A stretch of 64,000 nt of DNA from Streptomyces bambusae (GTDB lineage Bacteria; Actinomycetota; Actinomycetes; Streptomycetales; Streptomycetaceae). The stretch's first letter is position 1. The number at the start of each line of letters is the position of its first letter. Made by a program: the position numbers and the translations under genes. The DNA lies in assembly GCF_020532645.1 (NCBI RefSeq), contig NZ_JAJAUZ010000016.1, positions 1 to 64,000 of the forward strand, in the 5' to 3' direction. The notes under the pieces were generated by a model. It was not told the DNA's origin, did no database searches, and saw only the letters and a program-made list of their open reading frames with translations. Positions 28,342 through 36,508 of the stretch are shown here, in pieces.

Positions 28342-28354
28342 ATTCTAACGGGGA
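28342..28354 (-). promoter_or_regulatory. Putative guaA -10 region, shared with guaB
   Basis: On the minus strand TAGAAT (28342-28347) is preceded by CCCGT and followed by CG, about 40 bp before the guaA ATG. The same block CCCGTTAGMATCG recurs upstream of guaB. A matching -35 is not obvious. Confidence 0.4.
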
Positions 28355-28390
28355 TCGCACACCCGTCTTCGTCTCACCATCCGAACCCGT

Positions 28391-28420
28391 TTGTCTTCGC
28401 GGCCGCCCCGTGGCAATAAT
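28391..28420 (+). promoter_or_regulatory. Promoter for the chorismate mutase leader (leaderless)
   Basis: TTGTCT (28391-28396) is followed after 18 bp by AATAAT (28415-28420). The predicted transcription start falls at or next to the ATG at 28428, so the leader peptide would be translated from a leaderless transcript. Confidence 0.5.
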
Positions 28421-28427
28421 CCGTTTC

Positions 28428-28508
28428 ATGCGCAAGCAGGCGAGCTTCCTCTTTACCTATGGCACCGGCCGGTCCGGTCGCCACGGGTCTGAGTGCTGCT
28501 CCGCTTGA
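28428..28508 (+). CDS. Putative Phe/Tyr-containing leader peptide upstream of chorismate mutase
   Basis: A 26-codon open frame encodes MRKQASFLFTYGTGRSGRHG followed by SECCSA. Within codons 7-11 lie Phe, Leu, Phe, Thr, Tyr, using the codons TTT and TAT that are rare in this GC-rich genome. A perfect 16-bp hairpin follows 12 bases after the stop, then the chorismate mutase gene, whose product feeds Phe and Tyr synthesis. This is the arrangement of a transcription attenuator: ribosome stalling when charged tRNA-Phe or tRNA-Tyr is scarce. A matching antiterminator fold was not found, so the mechanism is an inference. It could also be an accidental frame. Confidence 0.5.
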   Translation: MRKQASFLFTYGTGRSGRHGSECCSA

Positions 28509-28520
28509 GCCACTGACTTC

Positions 28521-28556
28521 CCAGAGCGCCCCGGTCCGGAAGGACCGGGGCGCTCT
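28521..28556 (+). terminator. Hairpin between leader peptide and chorismate mutase
   Basis: Perfect 16-bp arms (28521-28536 and 28541-28556) enclose the tetraloop GGAA. No U-tract follows, as is common in Streptomyces hairpin terminators. It lies 41 bp before the chorismate mutase ATG and is a candidate attenuator. Confidence 0.6.
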
Positions 28557-28597
28557 GGCGTTCCCGCTCCTGCCGGCACGACCCATCAGGAGAGAAC

Positions 28598-28873
28598 ATG
28601 ACCGCCACCACGCTGACCCCGGCCGCCGCCGCCGAGCTGATCGCCGGTTCCCGCGAGCGGATCGACGCGATCGACGACCGGATCATCGGACTGATCCAGG
28701 AGCGGATGGCCGTCTCGGCCGTGATCCAGGAGGCCCGGATCGGCACGGGCGGCCGCCGGGTGCACCTGTCCCGCGAGATGGAGGTGCTGGCGCACTTCAG
28801 CGACGCCCTCGGCACCAAGCCCGGCACGGCGCTCGCCATGACGCTGCTGGAGCTGTGCCGGGGCCGCATCTGA
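28598..28873 (+). CDS. Chorismate mutase, AroQ type
   Basis: The product is 91 residues, the size of a stand-alone all-helical chorismate mutase. Landmarks are RERIDAIDDRIIGLIQERMAVS near residues 16-38 and the second helical block REMEVLAHFSDALG. Arg and Lys/Glu positions of the active site are consistent with the AroQ class. It converts chorismate to prephenate, the branch toward phenylalanine and tyrosine. An AGGAGA site precedes the ATG. The gene is divergent from guaA and preceded by the putative leader peptide and hairpin. Confidence 0.9.
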   Translation: MTATTLTPAAAAELIAGSRERIDAIDDRIIGLIQERMAVSAVIQEARIGTGGRRVHLSREMEVLAHFSDALGTKPGTALAMTLLELCRGRI

Positions 28874-28951
28874 GGCCGCGTGGCCCGGGCGCGGCGGGCT
28901 CGCCCTGCCGTTCGTCACCCGTCCGGACCGTGACCGGCCCCGGGGGCCTTC

Positions 28952-29103
28952 GTTGGTGAGGTTGTCCGTGCCAGCCAGGCGCGGGACCGCACCAACCACG
29001 CGTGGCTCCGCTGGAGCGATGAGACGTACGGCCCGTGGAGCCGTACGTCGTGGGACCTCGCTCCGGCGTGTGACCGGACGGCAGGGGACAGCAGCCCGGT
29101 CAC
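28952..29103 (+). ncRNA. Candidate structured RNA downstream of chorismate mutase
   Basis: This lies in a 324-bp gap without a gene (28874-29197). Three consecutive helices can form: GTTGGTG (28952-28958) with CACCAAC (28990-28996); a nested stem GGAGCGA/TCGCTCC (29013-29019, 29058-29064) around GACGTACGGC/GCCGTACGTC (29023-29032, 29040-29049); and GTGACCGG/CCGGTCAC (29070-29077, 29096-29103). An intrinsic terminator with a T-tract follows at 29111. No promoter was seen, so it could be a processed 3' end of the chorismate mutase mRNA rather than an independent RNA. Confidence 0.4.
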
Positions 29104-29110
29104 CGTAGGA

Positions 29111-29151
29111 CGGCCGGCACCGGGGACGCCCGGTGCCGGCCGGTCCGTTTT
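29111..29151 (+). terminator. Intrinsic terminator with T-tract
   Basis: Perfect 13-bp arms (29111-29123 and 29130-29142) are followed by GTCCGTTTT on the plus strand. It would end transcripts from the chorismate mutase side and may also stop the convergent surface-protein gene ending at 29198. Confidence 0.8.
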
Positions 29152-29197
29152 CCGGGGCCGGAGGTTTTCCGGGCCTCCCGGTGCGGTCGTACGGGCG

Positions 29198-30880
29198 CTA
29201 CGCGCGGGCCGCGCGGCGCCGGAAGACCAGGACCAGCACACCGCCGGCCAGGACGGCCCCGCCCGCGAGCGCGGCGAGGGGGCCCGCGCCGCCGCTGCCG
29301 GTGTTGGCGAGGTTGCCGCCGGTGCCACCGGTGCTGCCGGTGCTGCCGGGCGTCGGGGAGGCGGTGGCGGTCGGGGTGGGGCCGGCCGTGGCGGTCGCCG
29401 AAGCGGTGGGCGTCGGGGACGGGCTGCGGGTCGGGGTGGGGCTCGGGGTGGGCGTGCTCAGCGGGTTCAGGAAGATCCTGGCGGTGTCGTTGGCCCGGTT
29501 GCGGTCGGCCGGCTTGAGCCGCCAGGTGCCGCCGGAGGTGGCGAAGGACCTGCCGACGGTGATGGAACCCGTGGCGTCCGGGACGTAGCGGTCGACGGCC
29601 ACCTCGAACGGGTAGCTGACGGCGGCCCCGTCGAGGAACACCCGCGCGGCGCCGGTGCAGAAGTAGCGGGGTGCGCCGAGCTGCTCGGTGCGCGGGGCGC
29701 CGCCGGCGGTCCGGGCGTGGCAGCCCTGCGGCTTGCGGGTGACCCGGGCGCCCTGCGGGATGCGGATGTCGGCGGCGCCGAACGCCTCGCCGTCGGCGCG
29801 CTCGATCCACGCCGGGCCCTGGTTGCGGAGGGCGACGCGGAGGGCGGCGGTGCTGCCCCGGTCGCCCTTGAGGGTGGCGCCGAAGGCGGCGAAGTCGGCG
29901 CTGTTCGCGGTCTTGAAGCTGAAGTCCTGGCCGTTGTCCGCGGGATGCAGGTCGGCGGTCATCGGCGCGGCCGGCCGGGGCCGCTGGGCGGTGAGCCCCA
30001 GGGTCTTGCCCTTGCCGCCGGCCCTGCCACTGCCCTTTCGGGCAAGGGGGGTGCGCTCGCGGATCCCGGCCGCCGCGGTCTCGGCCTCCGGGTCGGGGGT
30101 GAGGACGTACGAGAAGGTGTCGGCGAGGGCGTGCCGGTTCGCCAGCAGGGTCAGCGGGCTGTCCAGCTCGTACGTGGCCTTCGCCTCGAACGGGCCGGTG
30201 AAGTGGCAGCGGACGCTGCCCTCCCGGACCGGGCGGCGCGGGTCGGGGTAGGTGCAGTTGTCGTAGCGCTCGACGAACTCCAGGCCCCGGGTCGTGGTGA
30301 GGTCCAGCACCAGCTCCCCGGCGTCCTCGGTGCCGGTGTTCTCGAACGCCAGCGGGACCTGCTGGCGCTGGCCCACGGCGGTGGTGGCGTCGAGGTCGAA
30401 GGGGATCACCCGGAGGTCGGTGCCGCCGACGGCGACCGTGGTCGTGAGGCTCCGGTACCTGGCGCCCGGCCCGTGGGCGGTCACCGTCAGGTCGCCGCTC
30501 TGCCCTGGCCGGCTGCCCCGCACCGCGGTGAGGCGGAGGTCGACGGCGGGCGCGGTGCCGGGCTGCGCACCGGTGCGCTCGCAGACCAGCGTGGTGGCGG
30601 TGGCCGTGCAGCCGTCGCCGGGGCGGCCGGTGACCCGGGCGATCCCGCCGAGACCGCGGAAGTCCACGGTGAGGGTGTAGGCCCCGGTGGCCGCCCGGCC
30701 CGGATTGCGCGTGTCGACCTTCAGCTTGGTCTGGCGCGGCTCACCGGTCTCGGGGAACGGCCGCAGGTGCACCGCGGACGGACCGCTCAGGGTGACCTCG
30801 GCGCGGTCGGCCGGGTGGGCGGGCGCCGCCGTGCCCAGGGTCGCCAGGCCTGCGGCAGCCAGCAGGGAAAGAAGCCTCAT
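29198..30880 (-). CDS. Secreted LAxTG-anchored surface protein
   Basis: The 560-residue product has a signal peptide (MRLLSLLAAAGLATLGTAAPAHPAD). The central region is beta-rich with Ig-like repeats such as VSYPFEVAVDRYVPDATGS. Residues 470-525 are a Pro/Thr/Ser/Gly linker. The C-terminus ends with LANTG, a hydrophobic helix of about 20 residues and RRRAARA, a cell-wall sorting signal of the LAxTG type recognised by class E sortases in Streptomyces. No sortase gene is in this window. Function may be adhesion or wall decoration; I cannot say which. Confidence 0.82.
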   Translation of the reverse strand: MRLLSLLAAAGLATLGTAAPAHPADRAEVTLSGPSAVHLRPFPETGEPRQTKLKVDTRNPGRAATGAYTLTVDFRGLGGIARVTGRPGDGCTATATTLVCERTGAQPGTAPAVDLRLTAVRGSRPGQSGDLTVTAHGPGARYRSLTTTVAVGGTDLRVIPFDLDATTAVGQRQQVPLAFENTGTEDAGELVLDLTTTRGLEFVERYDNCTYPDPRRPVREGSVRCHFTGPFEAKATYELDSPLTLLANRHALADTFSYVLTPDPEAETAAAGIRERTPLARKGSGRAGGKGKTLGLTAQRPRPAAPMTADLHPADNGQDFSFKTANSADFAAFGATLKGDRGSTAALRVALRNQGPAWIERADGEAFGAADIRIPQGARVTRKPQGCHARTAGGAPRTEQLGAPRYFCTGAARVFLDGAAVSYPFEVAVDRYVPDATGSITVGRSFATSGGTWRLKPADRNRANDTARIFLNPLSTPTPSPTPTRSPSPTPTASATATAGPTPTATASPTPGSTGSTGGTGGNLANTGSGGAGPLAALAGGAVLAGGVLVLVFRRRAARA

Positions 30881-31055
30881 GACCGCTTCGACCTGCGGAG
30901 ATCGGTTCCGGTTGCCCGTTTTCAGATCACGAAATGAGGACGATCACCGGAACTCCGGCCTCAGGTGACGCGCGTCACACGGATTATCGCCGGTTTCCGT
31001 ACAACCCCGGGCGCCTCCGGGCTGTCACCTATGCGGAACCAACGCTCCGGCGTGA

Positions 31056-31086
31056 GGGGCTGCACGTGGAGGGGGCGTGCAGCCCC
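31056..31086 (-). terminator. Terminator hairpin after GMC oxidase gene
   Basis: Perfect 11-bp arms (31056-31066 and 31076-31086) enclose a 9-base loop, 40 bp beyond the GMC oxidase stop. The rest of the 245-bp gap (30881-31125) presumably holds the promoter of the surface-protein gene, but I see no clear hexamers. Confidence 0.65.
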
Positions 31087-31125
31087 TTTCGCTGTCCGGG
31101 AGCGGAACGGATCCCGTACGCCGGG

Positions 31126-32910
31126 TCACTCCGCCTTCTTGGGCACCTCCGGCACCGCCAGGAAGGGCAGCTTCAGTGCCCCGAAGGCCTCCTTCGGAAC
31201 CGCCGGAGCGACCGGTTCGACCGCGGACAGCCGCCGGTAGCCCTCGCCCTGCGCGGGCCGCGGATCGGCCTCGCCCTTGTTCGGCCAGTACGACATGGCC
31301 CGTTCCGCCTGCGCCGTGATCGTCAGGGACGGGTTGACGCCGAGGTTCGCGGACACCGCCGAGCCGTCCACCACCGAGATCCCCGGGTGCCCGTACAGCC
31401 GGTGGTACGGGTCCACCACGCCCTGTTCGGGCGAGGCGCCGATCGGGCAGCCGCCGAGGAAGTGGGCGGTCAGCGGGGTGCCCATCAGCTCGCCGACGTT
31501 GCTGCCGGCGAAGCCGTTGATCTCCTCGGCCAGCAGGGTCGCGGCCTCGGTGGCCTCGGCGATCTGCACCGGGTTCGGGGCGCCGTGGCCCTGCCGGGCG
31601 GTCAGCAGCCCCTTCCCGATGCCGCCGGGCTTGCGGTACGTGGTCAGCGAGTTGTCCAGGGACTGCATGACCAGGCCGATGATGGTCCGCTCGGACCAGC
31701 GCCGGTTGGACAGCGACCGCAGCATCTGCACCGGGTGCCTGGCGGTCCGCCCGAACCAGGCCCGGACCCGGTGCTGGTGGTAGGGCACCTGGAGGATGGT
31801 CATCGCGCCCATCGCGTTCGAGCCCTTGCCGTAGCGGACCGGCTCGATGTGGGTGTCCGCGTTGGGGTGCACCGACGAGGTGATGGCCACGCCCTTGGTG
31901 AAGTCGGCGCGCGCCTGCTGCCCGTGCTTGCGGCGGTAGCGGCGGTCGTCGGTCTGGGCGCCGACGATCCCCTCGGAATTGGTGCGGGTCAGGTCGCCGA
32001 GCCGGGCCGAGATCCGGGGCAGCAGCCCGTTGTCCTTCATGGTGTGCAGCAGGGTCTGGGTGCCGTAGGTGCCGGCCGCGACGACCACGTGCCGGGCGCG
32101 CAGTTCCCGGCTGACGCCCTTGCGGCGGGCGTCGGTGGGGACCGTGCGGACGCGGTAGCCGCCGTCGGGGTGCTCGGCGAGGGCGGTGACGGTGGTCATG
32201 GGGTGGATGACGGCGCCCGCCTGCTCGGCGAGGTGCAGGTAGTTCTCGGCGAGGGTGTTCTTCGCGCCGTGCCGGCAGCCGGTCATGCACTCGCCGCACT
32301 CGGTGCAGGCGCGCCGGGCCGGGCCGGCGCCGCCGAAGTACGGGTCGGGGACCTCGCCACCGGGGCGGGCGGTGCAGCCGCCGTCGGCGTCGTCGCCGTC
32401 GCCGAAGAACACGCCGACGGGCGCCATGTGGAAGCTGTCGCCGACGCCCATCTTCTCGGCGGCCGCCTTCAGGTGGACGTCGGAGGGGGTCATGGTCGGG
32501 TTGAGCCGGACGCCCAGCATCCGCTTGGCCTGGTCGTAGTACGGGGCGAGCTCGTCGTGCCAGTCGGTGATGTCCGCCCACTGCCGGTCCTGGAAGAAGG
32601 CGGCCGGCGGCACGTACAGGGTGTTGGCGTAGTTCAGCGAGCCGCCGCCCACGCCGGCCCCGGCGAGCACCATCACGTTGCCGAGCAGGTGGATCCGCTG
32701 GATCCCGTACAGGCCGAGGGCCGGGGCCCACAGGTAGTTGCGCAGGTCCCAGCTGTTCTTGGGGAGGGTCTCCCGGGTGAAACGCCGGCCCGCCTCCAGG
32801 ACCCCGACCCGGTAGCCCTTCTCGGTGAGCCGCAGCGCCGAGACCGAACCGCCGAAGCCGGAGCCGATGACGAGGACGTCGTAGTCGAGACCGTCGAGGT
32901 CGTGTGCCAC
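31126..32910 (-). CDS. GMC family FAD-dependent oxidoreductase (cholesterol oxidase-like)
   Basis: The 594-residue product has the FAD dinucleotide motif VIGSGFGGSVSALRLTEKG at residues 14-32 and the GMC signature AGAGVGGGSLNYANTL near 83-98. The C-terminal active-site region reads TAHFLGGCPIGAS followed by GSAVSANLGVNPSLTITAQAERA. It resembles M. tuberculosis ChoD, which lies beside guaB3, guaB2 and sigD as here. Unusually, residues 202-212 hold C-x2-C-x2-C-x3-C (ACTECGECMTGC), like an iron-sulfur or zinc site. The next gene upstream encodes an aldehyde dehydrogenase 25 bp away. The substrate is not certain. Confidence 0.85.
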   Translation of the reverse strand: MAHDLDGLDYDVLVIGSGFGGSVSALRLTEKGYRVGVLEAGRRFTRETLPKNSWDLRNYLWAPALGLYGIQRIHLLGNVMVLAGAGVGGGSLNYANTLYVPPAAFFQDRQWADITDWHDELAPYYDQAKRMLGVRLNPTMTPSDVHLKAAAEKMGVGDSFHMAPVGVFFGDGDDADGGCTARPGGEVPDPYFGGAGPARRACTECGECMTGCRHGAKNTLAENYLHLAEQAGAVIHPMTTVTALAEHPDGGYRVRTVPTDARRKGVSRELRARHVVVAAGTYGTQTLLHTMKDNGLLPRISARLGDLTRTNSEGIVGAQTDDRRYRRKHGQQARADFTKGVAITSSVHPNADTHIEPVRYGKGSNAMGAMTILQVPYHQHRVRAWFGRTARHPVQMLRSLSNRRWSERTIIGLVMQSLDNSLTTYRKPGGIGKGLLTARQGHGAPNPVQIAEATEAATLLAEEINGFAGSNVGELMGTPLTAHFLGGCPIGASPEQGVVDPYHRLYGHPGISVVDGSAVSANLGVNPSLTITAQAERAMSYWPNKGEADPRPAQGEGYRRLSAVEPVAPAVPKEAFGALKLPFLAVPEVPKKAE

Positions 32911-32935
32911 TTCCGTGCCTTCCTGGTGGGGGGTG

Positions 32936-34567
32936 TCAGCGGAGCCGGAGGGCCTTCATGACCTTGAGGCTGGTCGTCATGAACGCGGCGTACTTGTCGT
33001 CGTCCATGCCCAGCGAGGGCGCCATGGGGAGCAGCCGCTGGTGCGCGACGGTCTGGGCCTCGGTGTACTTGAGGATGCCCTCGGAGCCGTGCCGGCGGCC
33101 GAGGCCGGAGTCCTTCATGCCGCCCATCGGGGCCTGCACGCTGCCGTAGGCGGGGGCGTACCCCTCGTTGATGTTGACGGTGCCGGTGCGCAGCCGGGCG
33201 GCGACGGCGTGGCCGCGGCGGGCGTCCCTGGTCCAGACGCTCGCGTTGAGGCCGTACGGGGTGGCGTTGGCGGCGGCGATCGCCTCGTCCTCGTCGGTGA
33301 ACCGGTAGACGGAGACGACCGGACCGAAGGTCTCCTCGGCGCAGACGGCCATCGGGGCCTCGACGCCGTCGAGGATGGTGGGCTCGTAGAAGAGCGGGCC
33401 GATGTCGGGGCGGGCGGTGCCGCCGGCGACGACGGTCGCGCCCTTGGCGACGGCCTCGTCGACGTGCCGCTGCACGGTCTCCAGCTGGCGTTCGCCGACG
33501 AGGGAGCCCATGTCGGCGCCGTACGCGAGGGAGCTGCCCAGCCGCATGGCCCTGGTGCGGGCGGCGAACCGCTCGACGAAGGCGTCGGCGACGGAGGCGT
33601 GGACGTACAGCCGCTCGATGGAGATGCAGAGCTGGCCGGCGGAGGAGAAGCAGGCGCGGACGGCGCCGGCGGCGGCCTTCTCGATGTCGGCGTCGTGGAG
33701 CACCAGCATGGCGTTCTTGCCGCCGAGTTCGAGGGTGACGCCGACGAGCCGCTCGGCGGCGCCGCGGGCGACCTCGCGGCCGGTGCGGGTGGAGCCGGTG
33801 AAGGAGACGTAGTCGGCGTGCCGGACCACCTCGGGGCCGACGACCGGGCCCTCGCCGAGCACGACCTGGAAGACCTCGGCGGGCAGGCCCGCCTCGATCA
33901 GGAGGTCTCGGGCCCACAGGGCGGTCAGCGCGGTCTCGGTGTCGGGCTTCATCACGACGGCGTTGCCGGCGACGAAGGCGGGCAGGGCGTCGCCGACGGA
34001 GAGTTCGAGGGGGTAGTTCCAGGGGGCGATCTGGCCGACGACGCCGCGCGGCTGGCGCAGTTCGGTGACCTTGGTGAGGGTCGGCATGGCGCCCGCGTGG
34101 CCCTTGGGGCGCAGGTAGGCGGGGGCCTTGCGGCCGTAGTGGCGGGCCGCGACCGCAACCGCCTGGACTTCCTCGTGGGCGTGCAGCCGGGCCTTGCCGG
34201 TCTCCAGCTGGATCAGGTCGAGGATCTCGGCCTGCCGGTCGAGCAGCAGGTCGTGGAAGCGGAGCAGGACGGCGGCGCGGCGGCGGACGGGCCAGGCGGC
34301 CCAGCCGGACTGGGCGGCGCGGGCGGCCGCGAAGGCGCTCTCGACCTCTTCGGGCGTGGCCTCGGGCAGGTCGGCGAGCTTGTCCCCGGTGAAGGGGGTG
34401 TGGTTCGCGGTCCGGCCGGAGCCGGTGATGCCGCGGGTGAGCCGCCGGACCAGGGCGGGCGTCACCACGTCGGCGGCGGTCCGCGCGCCGGCCGGGGCCG
34501 CGGCCACCGGGTTGGTCGTGACAGGGACGCTGCGGAGGGTGGTGGCCGGGGCCTGCGAGTCCGTCAT
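32936..34567 (-). CDS. gabD: Succinate-semialdehyde dehydrogenase (NADP+)
   Basis: The 543-residue product belongs to the aldehyde dehydrogenase superfamily. It shows the oxyanion and NADP pocket APWNYPLELSVGDALPA, the catalytic Glu in VTLELGGKNAM and the catalytic Cys in SSAGQLCISIERLYV. Length and sequence fit the GabD2-like succinate-semialdehyde dehydrogenases of actinobacteria, which convert succinic semialdehyde to succinate at the end of the GABA shunt. The extra N-terminal 25 residues are disordered. It reads into the GMC oxidase gene with 25 bp between and is probably cotranscribed. A palindrome lies upstream of the start. Confidence 0.87.
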   Translation of the reverse strand: MTDSQAPATTLRSVPVTTNPVAAAPAGARTAADVVTPALVRRLTRGITGSGRTANHTPFTGDKLADLPEATPEEVESAFAAARAAQSGWAAWPVRRRAAVLLRFHDLLLDRQAEILDLIQLETGKARLHAHEEVQAVAVAARHYGRKAPAYLRPKGHAGAMPTLTKVTELRQPRGVVGQIAPWNYPLELSVGDALPAFVAGNAVVMKPDTETALTALWARDLLIEAGLPAEVFQVVLGEGPVVGPEVVRHADYVSFTGSTRTGREVARGAAERLVGVTLELGGKNAMLVLHDADIEKAAAGAVRACFSSAGQLCISIERLYVHASVADAFVERFAARTRAMRLGSSLAYGADMGSLVGERQLETVQRHVDEAVAKGATVVAGGTARPDIGPLFYEPTILDGVEAPMAVCAEETFGPVVSVYRFTDEDEAIAAANATPYGLNASVWTRDARRGHAVAARLRTGTVNINEGYAPAYGSVQAPMGGMKDSGLGRRHGSEGILKYTEAQTVAHQRLLPMAPSLGMDDDKYAAFMTTSLKVMKALRLR

Positions 34568-34632
34568 GGCGGTGAGCGTATGACGTTACGGGCGGCTTGG
34601 GTACCCGTCGGTAACCGATTTTTGGACATCGC

Positions 34633-34648
34633 GCCAGTGATCACTGGC
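34633..34648. promoter_or_regulatory. 16-bp palindrome upstream of gabD
   Basis: GCCAGTGATCACTGGC is a perfect palindrome, 66 bp before the gabD start and 46 bp after the kinase stop. It looks like an operator for a dimeric repressor. No transcription factor gene lies next to it. Confidence 0.5.
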
Positions 34649-34693
34649 AGATGTGTCCTGATCTGCGCAGACCCCGTGGACCCCGACCTGTCG

Positions 34694-36370
34694 TCACGGC
34701 GCCTGCCAGCCCCGCAGCACGGTGTCGAACTGCGCCCGGGTGGTGTCCCAGTCCGCCGCCGGGCCGGTCATGTAGATCGCGTACTCGGTGCCGCCGGAGG
34801 ACACGTACATCTGGTCGACGGCCCGCCGCTTGCCCGGGAAGTCCTTCTTCTCGGTCCACGTGAACTCCCAGATCCCGGCCTCGGACAGGCCGCGGAAGGT
34901 GTTCGCGTTCAGGGCCCGCCGCTCGTACTGGGGCAGCCGCTTGCGGACGCTCTTCTCGACGTCGAGCAGGTGTGCGTAAGGGGTCGGGAAGTCGGGGGTG
35001 CGGTCGACGCTGATCCGGAGCCGGTGGCGGCCGTCGTCCGGGGTGTAGTCGATCTGGCCCTTGTCGGTCCGGCGCTGCCAGCCGTCGGGCAGCCACAGGC
35101 TGAAGCCGGCCGGGTCCTGGACCTGGCGCCAGCCGGCCGGGACGGCGCCGGCGGCCCGGCCGGTGCTGCCGCCCGCGGCGGTGCGTCCGCCGTCGCCGCC
35201 GTCCTTGCCGTCGCCGTTGCCGTAGTACTTGAGGAAGCCGAAGGCGATGCCGCCGCCGACCAGGGCGGCCACCACGGCGACCGCCGCGGCCCGCCGGATC
35301 CGGCCGGCCGAGCGGTGCGGGGCGGCCTGCTGGTAGGGCGGCGCGGGGTGCGGGCCGGGCTGCGCGGGTATGCCGTGCGGGACCTGGCCGGGGTGGTGGG
35401 CGGGGTGCCCGGAGTGCCCCGGGTGCCCGGCGTGGTGCGGCGCGCCCTGGGCGGCGGGGACTCCGCCGCCGTGGCCGGCGGCCACCGCGTGCTCGGGGCC
35501 GAACCGGCGGGTGGGCACGAAGGCGTGGGCGGAGCGCGGCTCGCGGCCCTCCATCGCCTCGATCAGCATCTGCTCGGCCTCGGCGGCCGACGGCCGGTCC
35601 GCCGGGTCCTTGCGCAGCAGCGCCGTGATCACCGCGCCGAGTGCGCCGGCCTGCCGCGGCGGCGGCGGGTCCTCGTGGACGACGGCCTGCAGGCTGGAGA
35701 TCGGCGAGGTGCGCCGGAACGGCGAGCGGGCCTCGACGGCCGTGTACAGGGTGGCGCCGAGCGACCACAGGTCGGACGCCGGGGCGGGTGCGCCGCCGGT
35801 GACCCGCTCGGGGGCCAGGTAGTCGATGGAGCCGACGAGTTCGCCGGTGCGGGTGATGGAGGTGTCGCCCTCGATGGCCGCGATGCCGAAGTCGGTGAGC
35901 AGCACCCGGCCGTCCTTGGCCAGCAGCACGTTGCCCGGCTTCACGTCGCGGTGGAACACGCCCACCGCGTGCGCGGCCCGCAGCGCGCGCAGCACGTGCA
36001 GTCCGATCCGGGCGGCCTCCCGCGGTTCGATCCGGCCGGCCGCCTTGGCGGCGTCCGCGAGCGAGGGGCCGTCGATGTACTCCATGACGATCCACGGCCG
36101 GTCGTCGTGTTCGAGCACGTCGTGGACGGTGACCACGGCGGGGTGCGCGATCCGGGCGGCCGCCCGGGCCTCCTTCTGGGTCCGGGCGTGCAGCACGGCC
36201 CGGTCGGCCTCGGCGACGTACAGACCCGCCGTCAGCTCCTTGACGGCGACGGTGCGGTGCAGCACCTCGTCATGCGCGCGCCACACCTTGCCCATGCCGC
36301 CGCTGCCGATGGACTCGCCGAGCCGGTAACGCCCCGCAAGCACCGCGCCCGCGCCTGTCCTCTGATTCAC
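34694..36370 (-). CDS. Receptor-like Ser/Thr protein kinase
   Basis: GTG 36370 (MNQRTGAGAVLAGRYRLGES) gives 558 residues. A complete kinase domain (about 14-270) has the Gly-loop GSGGMGKVW, Lys44 in VAVKEL, the catalytic H140-R-D142 with KPGN, and D160-F-G. A Gly/His-rich linker follows, then a transmembrane helix near residue 360 (RRAAAVAVVAALVGGGIAFGF). The extracytoplasmic C-terminal domain (about 395-555) contains DPAGFSLWLPDGWQRR. It is the last of three adjacent minus-strand kinase-family genes with this layout. The ligand is unknown. Confidence 0.92.
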   Translation of the reverse strand: MNQRTGAGAVLAGRYRLGESIGSGGMGKVWRAHDEVLHRTVAVKELTAGLYVAEADRAVLHARTQKEARAAARIAHPAVVTVHDVLEHDDRPWIVMEYIDGPSLADAAKAAGRIEPREAARIGLHVLRALRAAHAVGVFHRDVKPGNVLLAKDGRVLLTDFGIAAIEGDTSITRTGELVGSIDYLAPERVTGGAPAPASDLWSLGATLYTAVEARSPFRRTSPISSLQAVVHEDPPPPRQAGALGAVITALLRKDPADRPSAAEAEQMLIEAMEGREPRSAHAFVPTRRFGPEHAVAAGHGGGVPAAQGAPHHAGHPGHSGHPAHHPGQVPHGIPAQPGPHPAPPYQQAAPHRSAGRIRRAAAVAVVAALVGGGIAFGFLKYYGNGDGKDGGDGGRTAAGGSTGRAAGAVPAGWRQVQDPAGFSLWLPDGWQRRTDKGQIDYTPDDGRHRLRISVDRTPDFPTPYAHLLDVEKSVRKRLPQYERRALNANTFRGLSEAGIWEFTWTEKKDFPGKRRAVDQMYVSSGGTEYAIYMTGPAADWDTTRAQFDTVLRGWQAP

Positions 36371-36508
36371 GAATTCCTGCCGCTTCTGTGCTCCGGACGG
36401 CCAGACTAAAGAGCGGTTGTGCATCCCAGGTACCACGAACCGCCTGCGAGACCGCACTGTGACGCAACTGTCGGTTTCGACCGCCCCGTCCGGGGCGTTC
36501 TCCCCTGG

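Noticed and set aside
28953..29078. Trp-rich reading frame (RTNHAWLRWSDETYGPWS) after chorismate mutase
   Set aside because: It looks protein-like, but the frame begins right after a stop and has no ATG, GTG or TTG start before it. The same stretch folds into strong helices, so I favour RNA structure; a gene relic remains possible.
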